Shown: positions 17,052-26,509 of the stretch, one piece after another
Numbering within the stretch: the first letter of the stretch is position 1
How the letters are laid out: each line of letters opens with the position of its first letter
Assembly (NCBI RefSeq): GCF_023634025.1
Contig: NZ_JALJCW010000002.1
Location: 248,001-312,000 of the forward strand
Origin: Hanstruepera flava
Lineage (GTDB): Bacteria; Bacteroidota; Bacteroidia; Flavobacteriales; Flavobacteriaceae
DNA: 64,000 bases
Direction of reading: 5' to 3'
Position numbers and translations under genes: made by a program
Notes under the pieces: generated by a model
Told to the model about the DNA's origin: nothing
Databases searched by the model: none
The model's input: only the letters and a program-made list of their open reading frames with translations

Positions 17052-17792
17052 TTAGTCTCTAATTTTCTTCTTTCGCAATTCAAAGTTTTGCCCTAAATAC
17101 ACTTTCCGAACCATGGCATCGTTAGCCAATTCTTCGGGTTCTCCAGCTTTTAGGATACTACCTTCAAACATTAAATAGGTTCTGTCGGTAATAGCTAAAG
17201 TTTCCTGAACGTTATGATCTGTAATAAGAATACCAATGTTCTTTTTGGTCAATTGGGCTACGATACGTTGAATATCTTCAACAGCAACAGGGTCTACACC
17301 AGCAAACGGTTCATCCAATAAAATAAAGTTAGGGTCTGTAGCTAGCGCACGAGCAATTTCAGTTCTACGGCGCTCACCACCAGATAATAAATCACCTCGG
17401 TTTTTTCGAATATGCCCCAAGCCAAACTCTTCAATTAAGGATTCCATTTTATGAAGCTGTTCCTTTTTACTCAACTTGGTTAATTGCAGAACACTTAAAA
17501 TATTATCCTCAATACTCAATTTTCTAAAAACAGAAGCTTCCTGCGCCAAATAACCAATACCATTTTGAGCCCGCTTATACATAGGATATTTGGTAATATT
17601 GGTGCTGTCTAAATGAATTTGTCCACCATTGGGTTTAATCAATCCAACTATCATATAGAACGATGTGGTTTTACCAGCTCCGTTAGGGCCCAGCAATCCA
17701 ACAATTTCCCCTTGATTAACTTCCAAAGAGACATCTTTAACGACTTTACGACCGTTATAAGACTTCATTAAATGTTCTGCTTTTAATTTCAT
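17052..17792 (-). CDS. lptB: LPS export ABC transporter ATP-binding protein LptB
   Basis: 246 residues, an ABC ATPase with Walker A GPNGAGKT (35-42), signature LSGGERRR, Walker [14 protein letters not shown] and H-loop [10 protein letters not shown]. The [11 protein letters not shown] and [13 protein letters not shown] segments are diagnostic of LptB. It powers extraction of LPS from the inner membrane with LptF/G. Last gene of the minus-strand run kdsD-tatC-CMD-lptB; 73 bases separate it from the CMD gene. Confidence 0.93.
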   Translation of the reverse strand: MKLKAEHLMKSYNGRKVVKDVSLEVNQGEIVGLLGPNGAGKTTSFYMIVGLIKPNGGQIHLDSTNITKYPMYKRAQNGIGYLAQEASVFRKLSIEDNILSVLQLTKLSKKEQLHKMESLIEEFGLGHIRKNRGDLLSGGERRRTEIARALATDPNFILLDEPFAGVDPVAVEDIQRIVAQLTKKNIGILITDHNVQETLAITDRTYLMFEGSILKAGEPEELANDAMVRKVYLGQNFELRKKKIRD

Positions 17793-17865
17793 AAGTACAA
17801 ACTGGAGGCTAAAATAGTAAAATCATAAAACTCTATAATTGTTACTGGACTAATTTATGCAAAGT

Positions 17866-18210
17866 TTAACGCTGTTCTAAAGCATCCCAGAATTCATAAG
17901 CACGACGTAAGTGCGGGATTACAATGGTTCCGCCTACTAGTGTTGCTATGCCCAAAGCCTCCGCAACCTGTTCTTTGGTTAAGCCAGCCTTGTAGCTGTT
18001 TTCTAAGTGGTATTTAATACAATCGTCACAACGCAACACGGTTGAGGCTACTAGCCCCAAAAGCTCTTTGGTTTTTACATCTAAAGCACCTTCTTGATAT
18101 GCGTTGGTGTCCAAATTAAAAATACGCTTGATAATTTTGTTGTTATCAGCTAGAATTTTATCGTTCATTTTTGAACGATAGGCATTAAAATCTTCAACTA
18201 GATTTGACAT
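17866..18210 (-). CDS. carboxymuconolactone decarboxylase (AhpD-like) family protein
   Basis: 114 residues. The CDDCIKYHL segment is the CxxC-x3-H motif of AhpD-like CMD proteins, which act as thiol peroxidase reductants, and KEQVAEALGIATLVGGT is the conserved second half. A redox role is more likely than lactone decarboxylation given the CxxC. It overlaps the tatC 3' end by 17 bases, so the two are coupled. Its substrate is not evident. Confidence 0.85.
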   Translation of the reverse strand: MSNLVEDFNAYRSKMNDKILADNNKIIKRIFNLDTNAYQEGALDVKTKELLGLVASTVLRCDDCIKYHLENSYKAGLTKEQVAEALGIATLVGGTIVIPHLRRAYEFWDALEQR

Positions 18211-19027
18211 GTTTAGATGTTTTTCGTTTTTCTTTTTTTACAACCATTTTAGAAATATAAATACTAACTTGATAGAGGACTAAAATAGGTATGGCAACTA
18301 TTATCTGGCTCGCAATATCTGGAGGTGTAATAATAGCCGATAATATTAATACCAACACTAAAGCAAATTTTCTATACTTTTTAAGGATTTCAGGTGTTAC
18401 CAACCCAATTTTAGTTAGAAAATATACCAATATGGGAAGTTCGAATATTAAACCTGATGCCAATGCTGAAGAGCGAACTAACGAAATATAGGAACTTAAA
18501 TCAATTTCGTTGGAAATTTCAGAACTCACGACATAGGTGCCTAAAAAGTTGATGGATAGTGGTGTAACAATATAATACCCAAATAACACACCAATAAAGA
18601 ATAAAAATGATGATATAATGATAAATCCTCTGGAGTGTTTGCGTTCATTGGGGTGTAAACCTGGACTAATAAAACGCCATAATTGATAAATAACATAAGG
18701 GAAAGCTATAACAAATCCCGCTGTAATGGCTGTCCATATATGTGCCGAAAACTGGCCGGCCATAGTCCTGTTTTGAATTCTAAATGGAAATTCATCCAAG
18801 CAAAAAGTAGTATCAACACCTACAAATTGCGATACCTTACAAAGCCATTGATAGGTAGGGAAGGTCATTTTTTTTGGACCAAAAATAATGGTGTCAAATA
18901 AAAAGTCTGACATTAAAAACGCGACAACACCACCAATTAATATAGCCAATGTGGCTCGAATTAAATGCCAGCGTAAATCTTCTAGATGATCTAGAAAAGA
19001 CATTTCATTAATATTCTTCTTTGCCAT
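18194..19027 (-). CDS. tatC: Sec-independent translocase subunit TatC
   Basis: 277 residues with six membrane helices. N-terminal MSFLDHLEDLRWHLIR is the TatC signature for signal-peptide recognition, and FIAFPYVIYQLW-like and SPGLHPNERKHSR segments follow in the family order. It binds twin-arginine signal peptides at the inner membrane. Start base is shared with the kdsD stop. No TatA gene is in this window. Confidence 0.93.
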   Translation of the reverse strand: MAKKNINEMSFLDHLEDLRWHLIRATLAILIGGVVAFLMSDFLFDTIIFGPKKMTFPTYQWLCKVSQFVGVDTTFCLDEFPFRIQNRTMAGQFSAHIWTAITAGFVIAFPYVIYQLWRFISPGLHPNERKHSRGFIIISSFLFFIGVLFGYYIVTPLSINFLGTYVVSSEISNEIDLSSYISLVRSSALASGLIFELPILVYFLTKIGLVTPEILKKYRKFALVLVLILSAIITPPDIASQIIVAIPILVLYQVSIYISKMVVKKEKRKTSKHVKSS

Positions 19028-19992
19028 TAAATAATGCCTTCTTTAATGAGATCGTGTAAATGTACAATACCAGCATATTTACCATTACGTTCTACTAATA
19101 GTTGAGAAATGCCATGGGCTTCCATATCTTCTTTTGCATCTACAGCCATAGCATCGTAATCAATGCGTTTAGGGTTTAATCCCATAATATCTTTGGCTCT
19201 AAACCCACTAAAGTTGTCTGTTTTTTTCAACATACGTCGTAAATCACCATCTGTAATAATGCCAACAATTGTATCGTTTTCCACAACCGCAGTAACACCT
19301 AGCATTTTTTCAGAAATTTCAATAATAATATCCTTGATTGTTGTGTCTGGTTTTACAGCGGGTTTTTGATTAGCATCTGCCAAATCACTTACGCGTAAAT
19401 ATAATTTTTTCCCTAAGGCACCACCAGGGTGGTATTTAGCGAAATCCTTACTTGAAAACCCACGTAGTTCCAACAAGCAAACAGCAAGAGCATCACCCAT
19501 TACTAATTGGGCAGTTGTACTTGTTGTGGGAGCCAAATTGTTGGGACAAGCTTCTTTTTCAACAAACGTATTCAATACATAATCGGCCTGTTGTCCTAAA
19601 AATGAATCGGGATTTCCAGTAATGGCTATCATTTTGTTTTTTGCATTTTTAATAAGAGGTACTAAAACTTTAATTTCGGGCGTATTACCACTTTTTGAAA
19701 TGCAGATGACCACATCGTCTTCTAAAATAAGACCTAAATCGCCATGAATAGCATCAGCAGCATGCATGAAAATTGCAGGTGTTCCTGTGGAGTTCATGGT
19801 GGCTACAATTTTAGTGGCAATTATGGCACTTTTACCAATTCCAGTAATAATAACACGTCCTTTAGAGTTGTATATGTGTTCAACAGTGTTGGCAAAATCG
19901 TCATTAATAAAATGAGCTAAATTTGAAATGGCTTGGCTTTCCATTTCAACCGTTTGTTTAGCCGTTTCAATAATTGCTTTAAGACTATTCAA
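19027..19992 (-). CDS. kdsD: arabinose-5-phosphate isomerase (KpsF/GutQ/KdsD family)
   Basis: 321 residues: N-terminal SIS domain (VIITGIGKSAIIATKI, CISKSGNTPEI) followed by two CBS domains (from about residue 205; GIITDGDLRRML and GIVHLHDLIKEGI). It interconverts ribulose-5-phosphate and arabinose-5-phosphate, the first step toward Kdo for LPS. First gene of the operon ending in lptB, so Kdo synthesis and LPS export share a transcript. It is divergent from recQ with a 201-bp gap. Confidence 0.9.
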   Translation of the reverse strand: MNSLKAIIETAKQTVEMESQAISNLAHFINDDFANTVEHIYNSKGRVIITGIGKSAIIATKIVATMNSTGTPAIFMHAADAIHGDLGLILEDDVVICISKSGNTPEIKVLVPLIKNAKNKMIAITGNPDSFLGQQADYVLNTFVEKEACPNNLAPTTSTTAQLVMGDALAVCLLELRGFSSKDFAKYHPGGALGKKLYLRVSDLADANQKPAVKPDTTIKDIIIEISEKMLGVTAVVENDTIVGIITDGDLRRMLKKTDNFSGFRAKDIMGLNPKRIDYDAMAVDAKEDMEAHGISQLLVERNGKYAGIVHLHDLIKEGII

Positions 19993-20193
19993 AATTTATT
20001 ATTTTTTTGGGTTGATGCTTTTAAAGATTTTATTATCTTTAAGTAATTCTTTCTTAATAATATTACGTTAGTTCACGTATGCTGCAAAGCTAACAAAAAA
20101 ATTATGAGAGTACCCTAGATACGCTTGGATTAATTAATAGCAAATTTGTTGATAGCGTGTTTAATATGTGTAAATTAATATTAAAGATAGTTC

Positions 20194-22395
20194 ATGTCTG
20201 TTGTTGAAAAAGACTTACAAGAAGCGCTAAAAAAATACTTTGGGTTTAATACGTTTAAAGGATTACAGGAAGCCGTAGTAAAAAGTTTGTTAGCCGGCCA
20301 TAATACATTTGTTATTATGCCTACTGGAGGTGGCAAATCCTTATGCTACCAATTACCTGCGCTTATGCAAGATGGTACGGCCATAATTGTTTCGCCATTA
20401 ATTGCCTTAATGAAAAATCAAGTAGATGCCATTCGTGCGGTTTCCGATAACGAAGGTGTTGCACATGTTTTAAATTCTTCGCTTAACAAAACGGAGATTA
20501 AAAAAGTAAAACAGGATATAGTTGATGGTGTTACAAAATTGCTCTATGTGGCTCCGGAATCCTTAACCAAAGATGAAAATGTTGAATTTTTGAAATCGGT
20601 TAAAATTTCATTTATGGCTGTAGATGAAGCCCATTGTATTAGTGAATGGGGACATGACTTTAGACCCGAGTACCGCAATTTACGACACATTATAAAACGT
20701 ATAGGTGATGATATACCCATTATAGGGCTTACAGCTACCGCAACGCCAAAAGTTCAGGAAGATATTCTTAAGAATTTAGGTATGACCAATGCGGTGACTT
20801 TTAAAGCGTCGTTTAATAGACCTAATTTGTTTTATGAAGTACGACCAAAAACCAAACAGGTCGATTCAGATATCATTCGCTTTATAAAACAAAACGAAGG
20901 CAAATCTGGAATTGTGTATTGCTTGAGTCGTAAACGCGTGGAAGAGTTGGCACAAACTTTACAGGTCAATGGTATAAAGGCTGTGCCTTATCATGCTGGG
21001 TTGGATGCTAAAAAGAGAGCTAGTCATCAAGATATGTTCTTAATGGAAGATGTTGATGTTGTTGTGGCAACCATTGCCTTTGGTATGGGTATCGATAAGC
21101 CAGATGTTCGATTTGTAATTCATCACGACATTCCTAAAAGTATTGAAAGCTACTATCAAGAAACTGGACGTGCAGGTCGAGATGGTGGAGAAGGCCATTG
21201 TTTGGCATTTTACGCTTATAAGGATATAGAGAAACTGGAAAAGTTTATGTCTGGTAAACCTGTTGCCGAGCAGGAAATAGGTCACGCGTTACTTCAAGAA
21301 GTTGTGGCTTATGCCGAAACCTCAATTTCAAGGCGTAAATTTATACTACATTATTTTGGCGAAGAGTTTGATAATGAAACTGGCGAAGGTGGCGATATGG
21401 ATGATAACATGCGTAACCCCAAGAAACAACACGAAGCTAAAGATCATGTGGTAACATTGTTGCAAACGGTTCAAAAAACCAACGAAAAGTATAAAGCTAA
21501 AGATTTAGTGAAAGTTATTATTGGTAAGGAAAACGCATTAATTAATTCACATAAAACACACGAGCAGCCCTTTTTTGGATTGGGAAAAGACGAGTCTGAT
21601 AAATATTGGATGGCACTTATTCGTCAAGTTTTGGTTGCTGGGTATTTAAGAAAAGATATTGAAAGCTACGGCGTCATAAAGTTAACCCCAGAAGGGTTGG
21701 ATTTTATTAAAAACCCAGAATCGTTTATGATGACTGAAGATCATGAGTTTTCTGAAGAAGCTGACGATTCTATAATTACAGCTGCAAAAGGTGGAGGCGG
21801 TGTAGCCGACGAAGCCCTGATGACCATGCTTAAAGATTTACGCAAACGCAACGCCAAAAAGTTAGGTGTACCGCCATTTGTGATCTTTCAAGATCCATCG
21901 TTGGAAGATATGGCTTTAAAATACCCTATATCCATTGAAGAGTTAAGTAATGTACATGGTGTGGGTGAGAGTAAAGCTAAAAAGTACGGCAAAGATTTTG
22001 TAGCACTTATAAAGCAATATGTTGATGATAACGACATTGAACGGCCTGACGATTTGATAGTAAAATCTACGGGAAGCAATTCGGCACTTAAATTGTATAT
22101 CATTCAAAATATAGACCGTAAGCTACCATTAGATGATATAGCTTCGGCAAAAGGTATGGAAATGCCCGATTTAATTAAAGAGATGGAAGCTATAGTATAT
22201 TCAGGTACAAAACTGAATATTGATTATTGGGTCCATGATATTTTGGATGAAGACCAACAAGAAGAGATCCACGATTACTTTATGGAGTCCGATACCGATA
22301 AAATAGATGTAGCTATTGATGAGTTTGATGGCGATTATGATGATGAAGAGCTTCGTTTATACCGTATAAAGTTTATCAGTGAAGTAGCTAATTAG
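20194..22395 (+). CDS. recQ: ATP-dependent DNA helicase RecQ
   Basis: 733 residues. Helicase core: MPTGGGKSLCYQLP (Walker A, residues 42-55), DEAHCISEWGHDFR (motif II and aromatic loop), TATATPKVQEDI and QETGRAGRDGG (motif VI). RQC and HRDC regions follow (HGVGESKAKKYG). The zinc-binding region that normally has four cysteines reads ETSISRRKF...GEGGDMDDNMRNP, with none of the expected cysteines. It acts in recombination and fork repair. Divergent from kdsD; no obvious partner downstream. Confidence 0.93.
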   Translation: MSVVEKDLQEALKKYFGFNTFKGLQEAVVKSLLAGHNTFVIMPTGGGKSLCYQLPALMQDGTAIIVSPLIALMKNQVDAIRAVSDNEGVAHVLNSSLNKTEIKKVKQDIVDGVTKLLYVAPESLTKDENVEFLKSVKISFMAVDEAHCISEWGHDFRPEYRNLRHIIKRIGDDIPIIGLTATATPKVQEDILKNLGMTNAVTFKASFNRPNLFYEVRPKTKQVDSDIIRFIKQNEGKSGIVYCLSRKRVEELAQTLQVNGIKAVPYHAGLDAKKRASHQDMFLMEDVDVVVATIAFGMGIDKPDVRFVIHHDIPKSIESYYQETGRAGRDGGEGHCLAFYAYKDIEKLEKFMSGKPVAEQEIGHALLQEVVAYAETSISRRKFILHYFGEEFDNETGEGGDMDDNMRNPKKQHEAKDHVVTLLQTVQKTNEKYKAKDLVKVIIGKENALINSHKTHEQPFFGLGKDESDKYWMALIRQVLVAGYLRKDIESYGVIKLTPEGLDFIKNPESFMMTEDHEFSEEADDSIITAAKGGGGVADEALMTMLKDLRKRNAKKLGVPPFVIFQDPSLEDMALKYPISIEELSNVHGVGESKAKKYGKDFVALIKQYVDDNDIERPDDLIVKSTGSNSALKLYIIQNIDRKLPLDDIASAKGMEMPDLIKEMEAIVYSGTKLNIDYWVHDILDEDQQEEIHDYFMESDTDKIDVAIDEFDGDYDDEELRLYRIKFISEVAN

Positions 22396-22400
22396 TTTTG

Positions 22401-22442
22401 ATTACAGATGACGGGTGACAGATGACAGGCAACAGGTGACTG
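22401..22442. repeat. degenerate TGAC-rich tandem repeat
   Basis: Text of the form ACAGATGAC GGGTGAC AGATGAC AGGCAAC AGGTGAC, an imperfect 7-base tandem of (A)GRTGAC. Similar strings occur next to both GIY-YIG repeat blocks (about 10258-10275, 16300-16330, 17025-17040), so this may be a decayed relic of the same repeat family. Confidence 0.45.
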
Positions 22443-22625
22443 TTGTATGTTGTACTTTCCTAAATAGTGTTGCCTATTTCAGATTATTTTGTAGCGTTGA
22501 CATTTTTTAAGGTATCATGCTATGCAGAAAGTAAATCGTTTAAGGCGTATTGCCCCTAAATTTTCAAATCAACTTTATTAAAAAAATCTTCTTGGTAGTT
22601 ACTTCGGTCTTCTGTCATCATTTCC

Positions 22626-22635
22626 TATCTTTGCA
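22626..22635 (+). promoter_or_regulatory. candidate -7 element of the PPIase gene
   Basis: TATCTTTGCA matches the Bacteroidota TAnnTTTG -7 box; the ATG is 20 bases downstream. A clear -33 TTG at the right distance is not visible. Confidence 0.4.
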
Positions 22636-22655
22636 CCTCATTTAAAATTAATACA

Positions 22656-23588
22656 ATGCAAGACGGTTTATACGCAAAGTTTCATACTTCAAAAGGTGAT
22701 ATTTTAGTTAATTTAGAATTTGAGAAAACACCAGGTACAGTTGGTAATTTTGTTGCTTTGGCAGAAGGGAATTTAGAGAACTCTGCAAAAAAACAAGGCA
22801 ACCCTTATTATAATGGATTAACGTTTCATCGTGTTATTCCAGATTTTATGATTCAGGGCGGTTGCCCTCAAGGAACAGGTACTGGAAATCCGGGTTATCA
22901 ATTTGATGATGAATTTCACCCAGACCTAAAACACGATGGGCCAGGTGTTTTATCTATGGCCAATGCTGGGCCAGGAACTAATGGGAGTCAATTTTTTATA
23001 ACACATGTGGAGACGCCATGGTTAGATGGTAACCATACCGTTTTTGGTAAGGTAAAAGAAGGGCAAGAGGTTGTTGATGCTATTGCACAAGGTGATACTA
23101 TAGATACTTTAGAAATTATTAGAGTAGGTAAAGCCGCGGAAAACTTTAATGCTGTTGAGGCCTTTAGAACTTTTGAGGGCGCAAGAGAAAAGCGTGTTGC
23201 GGCAGAGCGTGAGGCTCGCGAAGCAGAATTGGATAAATTGGCTTCTGGTTTTGAAAGAACAGATAGTGGCTTGCGCTATCAAATTCTTCAAAAGGGATCA
23301 GGGGCAAAAGCTCAAAAAGGTCAAACCGTTTCCGTACACTACAAGGGGCAATTGGCTGATGGAACTGTTTTCGATTCATCGTACAAACGTAATCAACCTT
23401 TAGAATTTCCAGTGGGTGTTGGACAGGTTATTCCAGGTTGGGATGAAGGTATTTGCCTTTTGAATGTAGGTGATAAAGCACGTTTAGTAATCCCTAGCGA
23501 TTTAGGTTATGGCAGTCGTGGAGCAGGTGGTGTAATTCCACCAAATGCGACTTTAGTATTTGATGTTGAACTTATGGATGTTAAATAA
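22656..23588 (+). CDS. dual-family peptidyl-prolyl isomerase (cyclophilin-FKBP fusion)
   Basis: 310 residues with two complete PPIase domains. Residues about 5-155 are a cyclophilin ([13 protein letters not shown] with the catalytic Arg, [23 protein letters not shown]). Residues about 200-309 are an FKBP domain ([45 protein letters not shown]). A charged helical linker ([12 protein letters not shown]) joins them. No signal peptide, so cytoplasmic. Such cyclophilin-then-FKBP proteins are known as dual-family immunophilins, including in Flavobacterium. It should catalyse proline isomerisation in nascent or refolding proteins. Confidence 0.92.
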   Translation: MQDGLYAKFHTSKGDILVNLEFEKTPGTVGNFVALAEGNLENSAKKQGNPYYNGLTFHRVIPDFMIQGGCPQGTGTGNPGYQFDDEFHPDLKHDGPGVLSMANAGPGTNGSQFFITHVETPWLDGNHTVFGKVKEGQEVVDAIAQGDTIDTLEIIRVGKAAENFNAVEAFRTFEGAREKRVAAEREAREAELDKLASGFERTDSGLRYQILQKGSGAKAQKGQTVSVHYKGQLADGTVFDSSYKRNQPLEFPVGVGQVIPGWDEGICLLNVGDKARLVIPSDLGYGSRGAGGVIPPNATLVFDVELMDVK

Positions 23589-23670
23589 ACGCGTCAATTC
23601 GAGTGATTTGCCTACGCAAATTGTATCGAGAATATTTTTACATTGTTCGTAACAATAATTCAAAAAAATC

Positions 23671-23697
23671 GTCTCATTTATAATGAGACTTTTTTTG
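23671..23697 (+). terminator. rho-independent terminator after the PPIase gene
   Basis: Perfect stem GTCTCATT / AATGAGAC (23671-23678 and 23682-23689) with a 3-base loop, followed by seven T. Located 83 bases past the stop codon. Confidence 0.85.
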
Positions 23698-23742
23698 CTC
23701 ATTTTTTATTACATTTCAGCTAATCAATCATAACATAAATCC

Positions 23743-24441
23743 ATGAAAACTACACGTTTATTTTTTTCAATAGTTTTTTTATTAATTCTAATGGGATGCT
23801 CCAAGAATATTGAATATTCTCAAGATATTATCGATACTACTTCGGGACGTTATTTGTATACACCAGATGAAGTTATTGATGTTTTTTATGAGGATAACAC
23901 ACTATTTTTAAAATGGAGAGGGAATGATGAATTAAAACCAGTAGCATTGGATGAAACCACTTTCTTTATTCCAGATATGTATAAAAAGCTTCGATTTGTT
24001 CAACACCCAGATTCTAAAAAACGGTATTTAGGTGTTGTTTCAGAAGATGACGAAACCAAGTTTACTTATGATTATGAGAAAGTAGCCGATAACTTTAAAA
24101 CACCAAGTATGCATTTAGAAGCTAATAATTTTGAGGAAGCACTAGCTGGTTTTGTAGAAATTAAGGCACAAGATTCAACTAGTGTACTTATTGATGAATG
24201 GGAAATAAACAGTAAAGGTTACGAATTATTGCGCAAAAAAGAATACGATCATGCTATACAAGTGTTTAAAATGAATGTAGCTTTGCATCCAGAGAGTGAT
24301 AATGTATATGATAGTTTAGCTGATGCCTATTTAAGAACTGGTGATAGTTTAAATGCCTATACCAATTACAAAAAGGCAATTTCCATTGATTCAGGTAATC
24401 GAAGAGCCAAAGCTTTTGTAAAGGCGTTTGAAAAGGAGTAA
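23743..24441 (+). CDS. TPR-containing lipoprotein
   Basis: 232 residues. An N-terminal lipoprotein signal ends LILMGC (Cys19), so it should be anchored in a membrane. The middle part is unassigned. The C-terminal third (about residues 140-230) contains two TPR-like helical pairs (GYELLRKKEYDHAIQVFKMN and NVYDSLADAYLRTGDS). Many Bacteroidota peptidase-like proteins end with this TPR tail, but no catalytic domain is seen here. Likely a protein-protein interaction partner in the periplasm; partner unknown. Convergent with the PCMD gene. Confidence 0.7.
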   Translation: MKTTRLFFSIVFLLILMGCSKNIEYSQDIIDTTSGRYLYTPDEVIDVFYEDNTLFLKWRGNDELKPVALDETTFFIPDMYKKLRFVQHPDSKKRYLGVVSEDDETKFTYDYEKVADNFKTPSMHLEANNFEEALAGFVEIKAQDSTSVLIDEWEINSKGYELLRKKEYDHAIQVFKMNVALHPESDNVYDSLADAYLRTGDSLNAYTNYKKAISIDSGNRRAKAFVKAFEKE

Positions 24442-24466
24442 GTGTTTCTTTAACAGCCTTATGGGC

Positions 24467-25543
24467 TTATTCATAGACTAATTCTATATCATCAATTATT
24501 AAAGTACTATCAATGGCACCTGCAAAGATTGCCCCATCAAAACTGGATGAAGCTACAAATGTTATATGTGTTGGTAGTCCAAATTCGGCTACATCTGGTG
24601 TGACATAATTGTTGTTCTCTGGATACATGTATGCCGGAAAACTGCTGTCCAATTCGCCATAAGTAAATTCAACTTCTTGGGTTATCATTTCATTTTGAGT
24701 TGTATCACTCCTAAACCATGCTGTGCCCAAACGCTGTATTTCTCCACCTTGTCTAATTTCTAATAAAGCATAGATATCACAGGCATCACCATAGCTTAAG
24801 AGGTCTCCATTGCGATCTTTATTTTCTTCTCCAGGCACATAGCTATACTTAAATCTGATTTTTAATGGTCGCCCAGAAAATGGCGTGCCAAACTCAATAG
24901 CTGCTTCAGGATCACTTAAATCAATGTTATCTGGGTCAAAATATCCTGTAAACAATGAGCCTGCTGAAATGGGTGCCCCAAAAGTCCCTGCCAAAGAGCC
25001 ATTATCCATGGTCATCATTTTTGCAGCTAAATTATCATTACCTAAATCTTCTGGTATTGTGGCCAGTATATTTAAAATTTGGGTACCTTGGTTTCCAGTT
25101 CCCCAAATAGTAGTCGCGGCACTTGCTCCTGGTTCGTAATAATTAGTAGCGGTCATATACCAATCATTTAATTGCCAATTATCAAGTTGAGGTGTTTCTG
25201 ATGCCACAAAAGCACGAATCGTCCAATTATAAACAGAACCATCTTCGGCTGTAACGCTAATAGTATCATCCTCATTCAAATTAAGGATATCTCCTTGAGA
25301 TTTATTACTGCTTGCAAATGATGAAACTTCAAGCTTTTCAATATTAATAGCGGTTAAATCAACACCTCCAGGAATTTCCACGGTAACCAATAAACTATCC
25401 CTAATAATAGTAGCTGCACCAGATTGGTTACTGACTTCAATAGTATTGATATAGCCATATTGTGATTTCCCAAAATAATCTTCTTCAACGCAAGACCATA
25501 ACATGAATGTTAATGCTGTAGTAATTAAAATAATCTTTTTCAT
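24467..25543 (-). CDS. PCMD-domain lipoprotein (putative carbohydrate metabolism domain)
   Basis: 358 residues, lipoprotein signal ending LWSC (Cys18). An Ig-like N-terminal part (SVTAEDGSVYNWTIRA) is followed by the PCMD domain: FSGRPLKIRFKYSYVPGEENKD, GDACDIYALLEIR and FDGAIFAGAIDSTLIIDDIELVYE. This pattern is typical of Bacteroidota surface lipoproteins of the PF13201 group, thought to bind carbohydrate; activity has not been settled. It probably forms a transcript with the beta-barrel gene 34 bases upstream. Confidence 0.8.
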   Translation of the reverse strand: MKKIILITTALTFMLWSCVEEDYFGKSQYGYINTIEVSNQSGAATIIRDSLLVTVEIPGGVDLTAINIEKLEVSSFASSNKSQGDILNLNEDDTISVTAEDGSVYNWTIRAFVASETPQLDNWQLNDWYMTATNYYEPGASAATTIWGTGNQGTQILNILATIPEDLGNDNLAAKMMTMDNGSLAGTFGAPISAGSLFTGYFDPDNIDLSDPEAAIEFGTPFSGRPLKIRFKYSYVPGEENKDRNGDLLSYGDACDIYALLEIRQGGEIQRLGTAWFRSDTTQNEMITQEVEFTYGELDSSFPAYMYPENNNYVTPDVAEFGLPTHITFVASSSFDGAIFAGAIDSTLIIDDIELVYE

Positions 25544-25577
25544 TTTTTAAGTCTTTAATGCACACCCAATTTTAGTG

Positions 25578-26342
25578 CTATCCTCCAAAATAATAGGCCA
25601 GCCCTATGTTAAGCGACAATATATTGATGTTGAAATCTACATTTTGCCGGACTTTACTGGATTCTTCAATATCATTTTTGGTGGTTTTAGAGGAATTTAA
25701 TTCATAACCCAATACATCCAAGCCCACTTCTAAAGCAAAATTTTCCATAGCAAAAAACGTAATACCAGGACTTAAACCAATTCTAAAATTAAAATTTGTG
25801 GTATACACCTTGTCAATTTGGTCCAAATTTTTAATATCTCTAGTGAGGGTATTGCCGCCTCCAAATGTTACGCCCAGTTCGGTATAAAAACTTAAGCGTT
25901 CATTACTGGTTAGTGGTACCGTCGATCTAAAATATGGTGTAATAGCATATCCTCTTGTAATGGATTTTGATTGAATGGTGTCAGAATCTCTTAACACTGT
26001 CCCAGAAAACTTATTTTGATTATAATTGGCACCTATGCCAGCCATAGCATAATTTCCAATATAATAGCCACCTTTTAGCGTGATATCATAATTTGTTCTG
26101 TCACCATCCAAAACCGTTTCAATAATGTTATTGGCATTTTCAACTTTTCTGTCTTCAAAAGAAAGTGCCATGCCTAAATACACATTCCTTTTTTTAAACG
26201 GCGTAAATTCTGTATCATAATAACTGGACAATAATTGATAAGGCGAATAAGTGCTGTCTTTTTCGGTAGAAGGAGCTTGTGACCATGAAATCTGAAAAAT
26301 GAACACAAAAACTAAACTTAAAATACCATTGGTTTTATTCAT
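25578..26342 (-). CDS. outer-membrane beta-barrel protein
   Basis: 254 residues with signal peptide (cleavage after FQISWSQ). The mature part is rich in alternating amphipathic strands with aromatic ends (YDITLKGGYYIGNYAMAGIG, LSFYTELGVTFGG) and ends in an aromatic-glycine terminus (GLAYYFGG), as expected for an 8- to 12-strand barrel. No specific family was recognised. Paired with the PCMD lipoprotein downstream, a common surface protein arrangement in Bacteroidota. Confidence 0.75.
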   Translation of the reverse strand: MNKTNGILSLVFVFIFQISWSQAPSTEKDSTYSPYQLLSSYYDTEFTPFKKRNVYLGMALSFEDRKVENANNIIETVLDGDRTNYDITLKGGYYIGNYAMAGIGANYNQNKFSGTVLRDSDTIQSKSITRGYAITPYFRSTVPLTSNERLSFYTELGVTFGGGNTLTRDIKNLDQIDKVYTTNFNFRIGLSPGITFFAMENFALEVGLDVLGYELNSSKTTKNDIEESSKVRQNVDFNINILSLNIGLAYYFGG

Positions 26343-26481
26343 TTGCTGATGGCTTTAATGAAAGTAATAAGATAACAAATTTATCAAAATCTAATGCGTT
26401 ACCCGTATAAAAGTAGGCTAAAAATATAGTAACTTTAACGTGTTTTGTAAGGTTTTAGAAATAGAAGCCATTCATTTATTG

Positions 26482-26489
26482 TATTTTTG
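26482..26489 (+). promoter_or_regulatory. candidate -7 element of the TPR-HTH regulator
   Basis: TATTTTTG is an exact TAnnTTTG match, 20 bases before the TTG start codon. No -33 TTG at the usual distance. Confidence 0.35.
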
Positions 26490-26509
26490 AACCTTAAAAT
26501 TAATTAGCA

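Noticed and set aside
22396-22655. Small RNA or attenuator upstream of the PPIase gene
   Set aside because: Only a degenerate TGAC-rich repeat and a promoter-like box are seen; no conserved hairpin with T tract.
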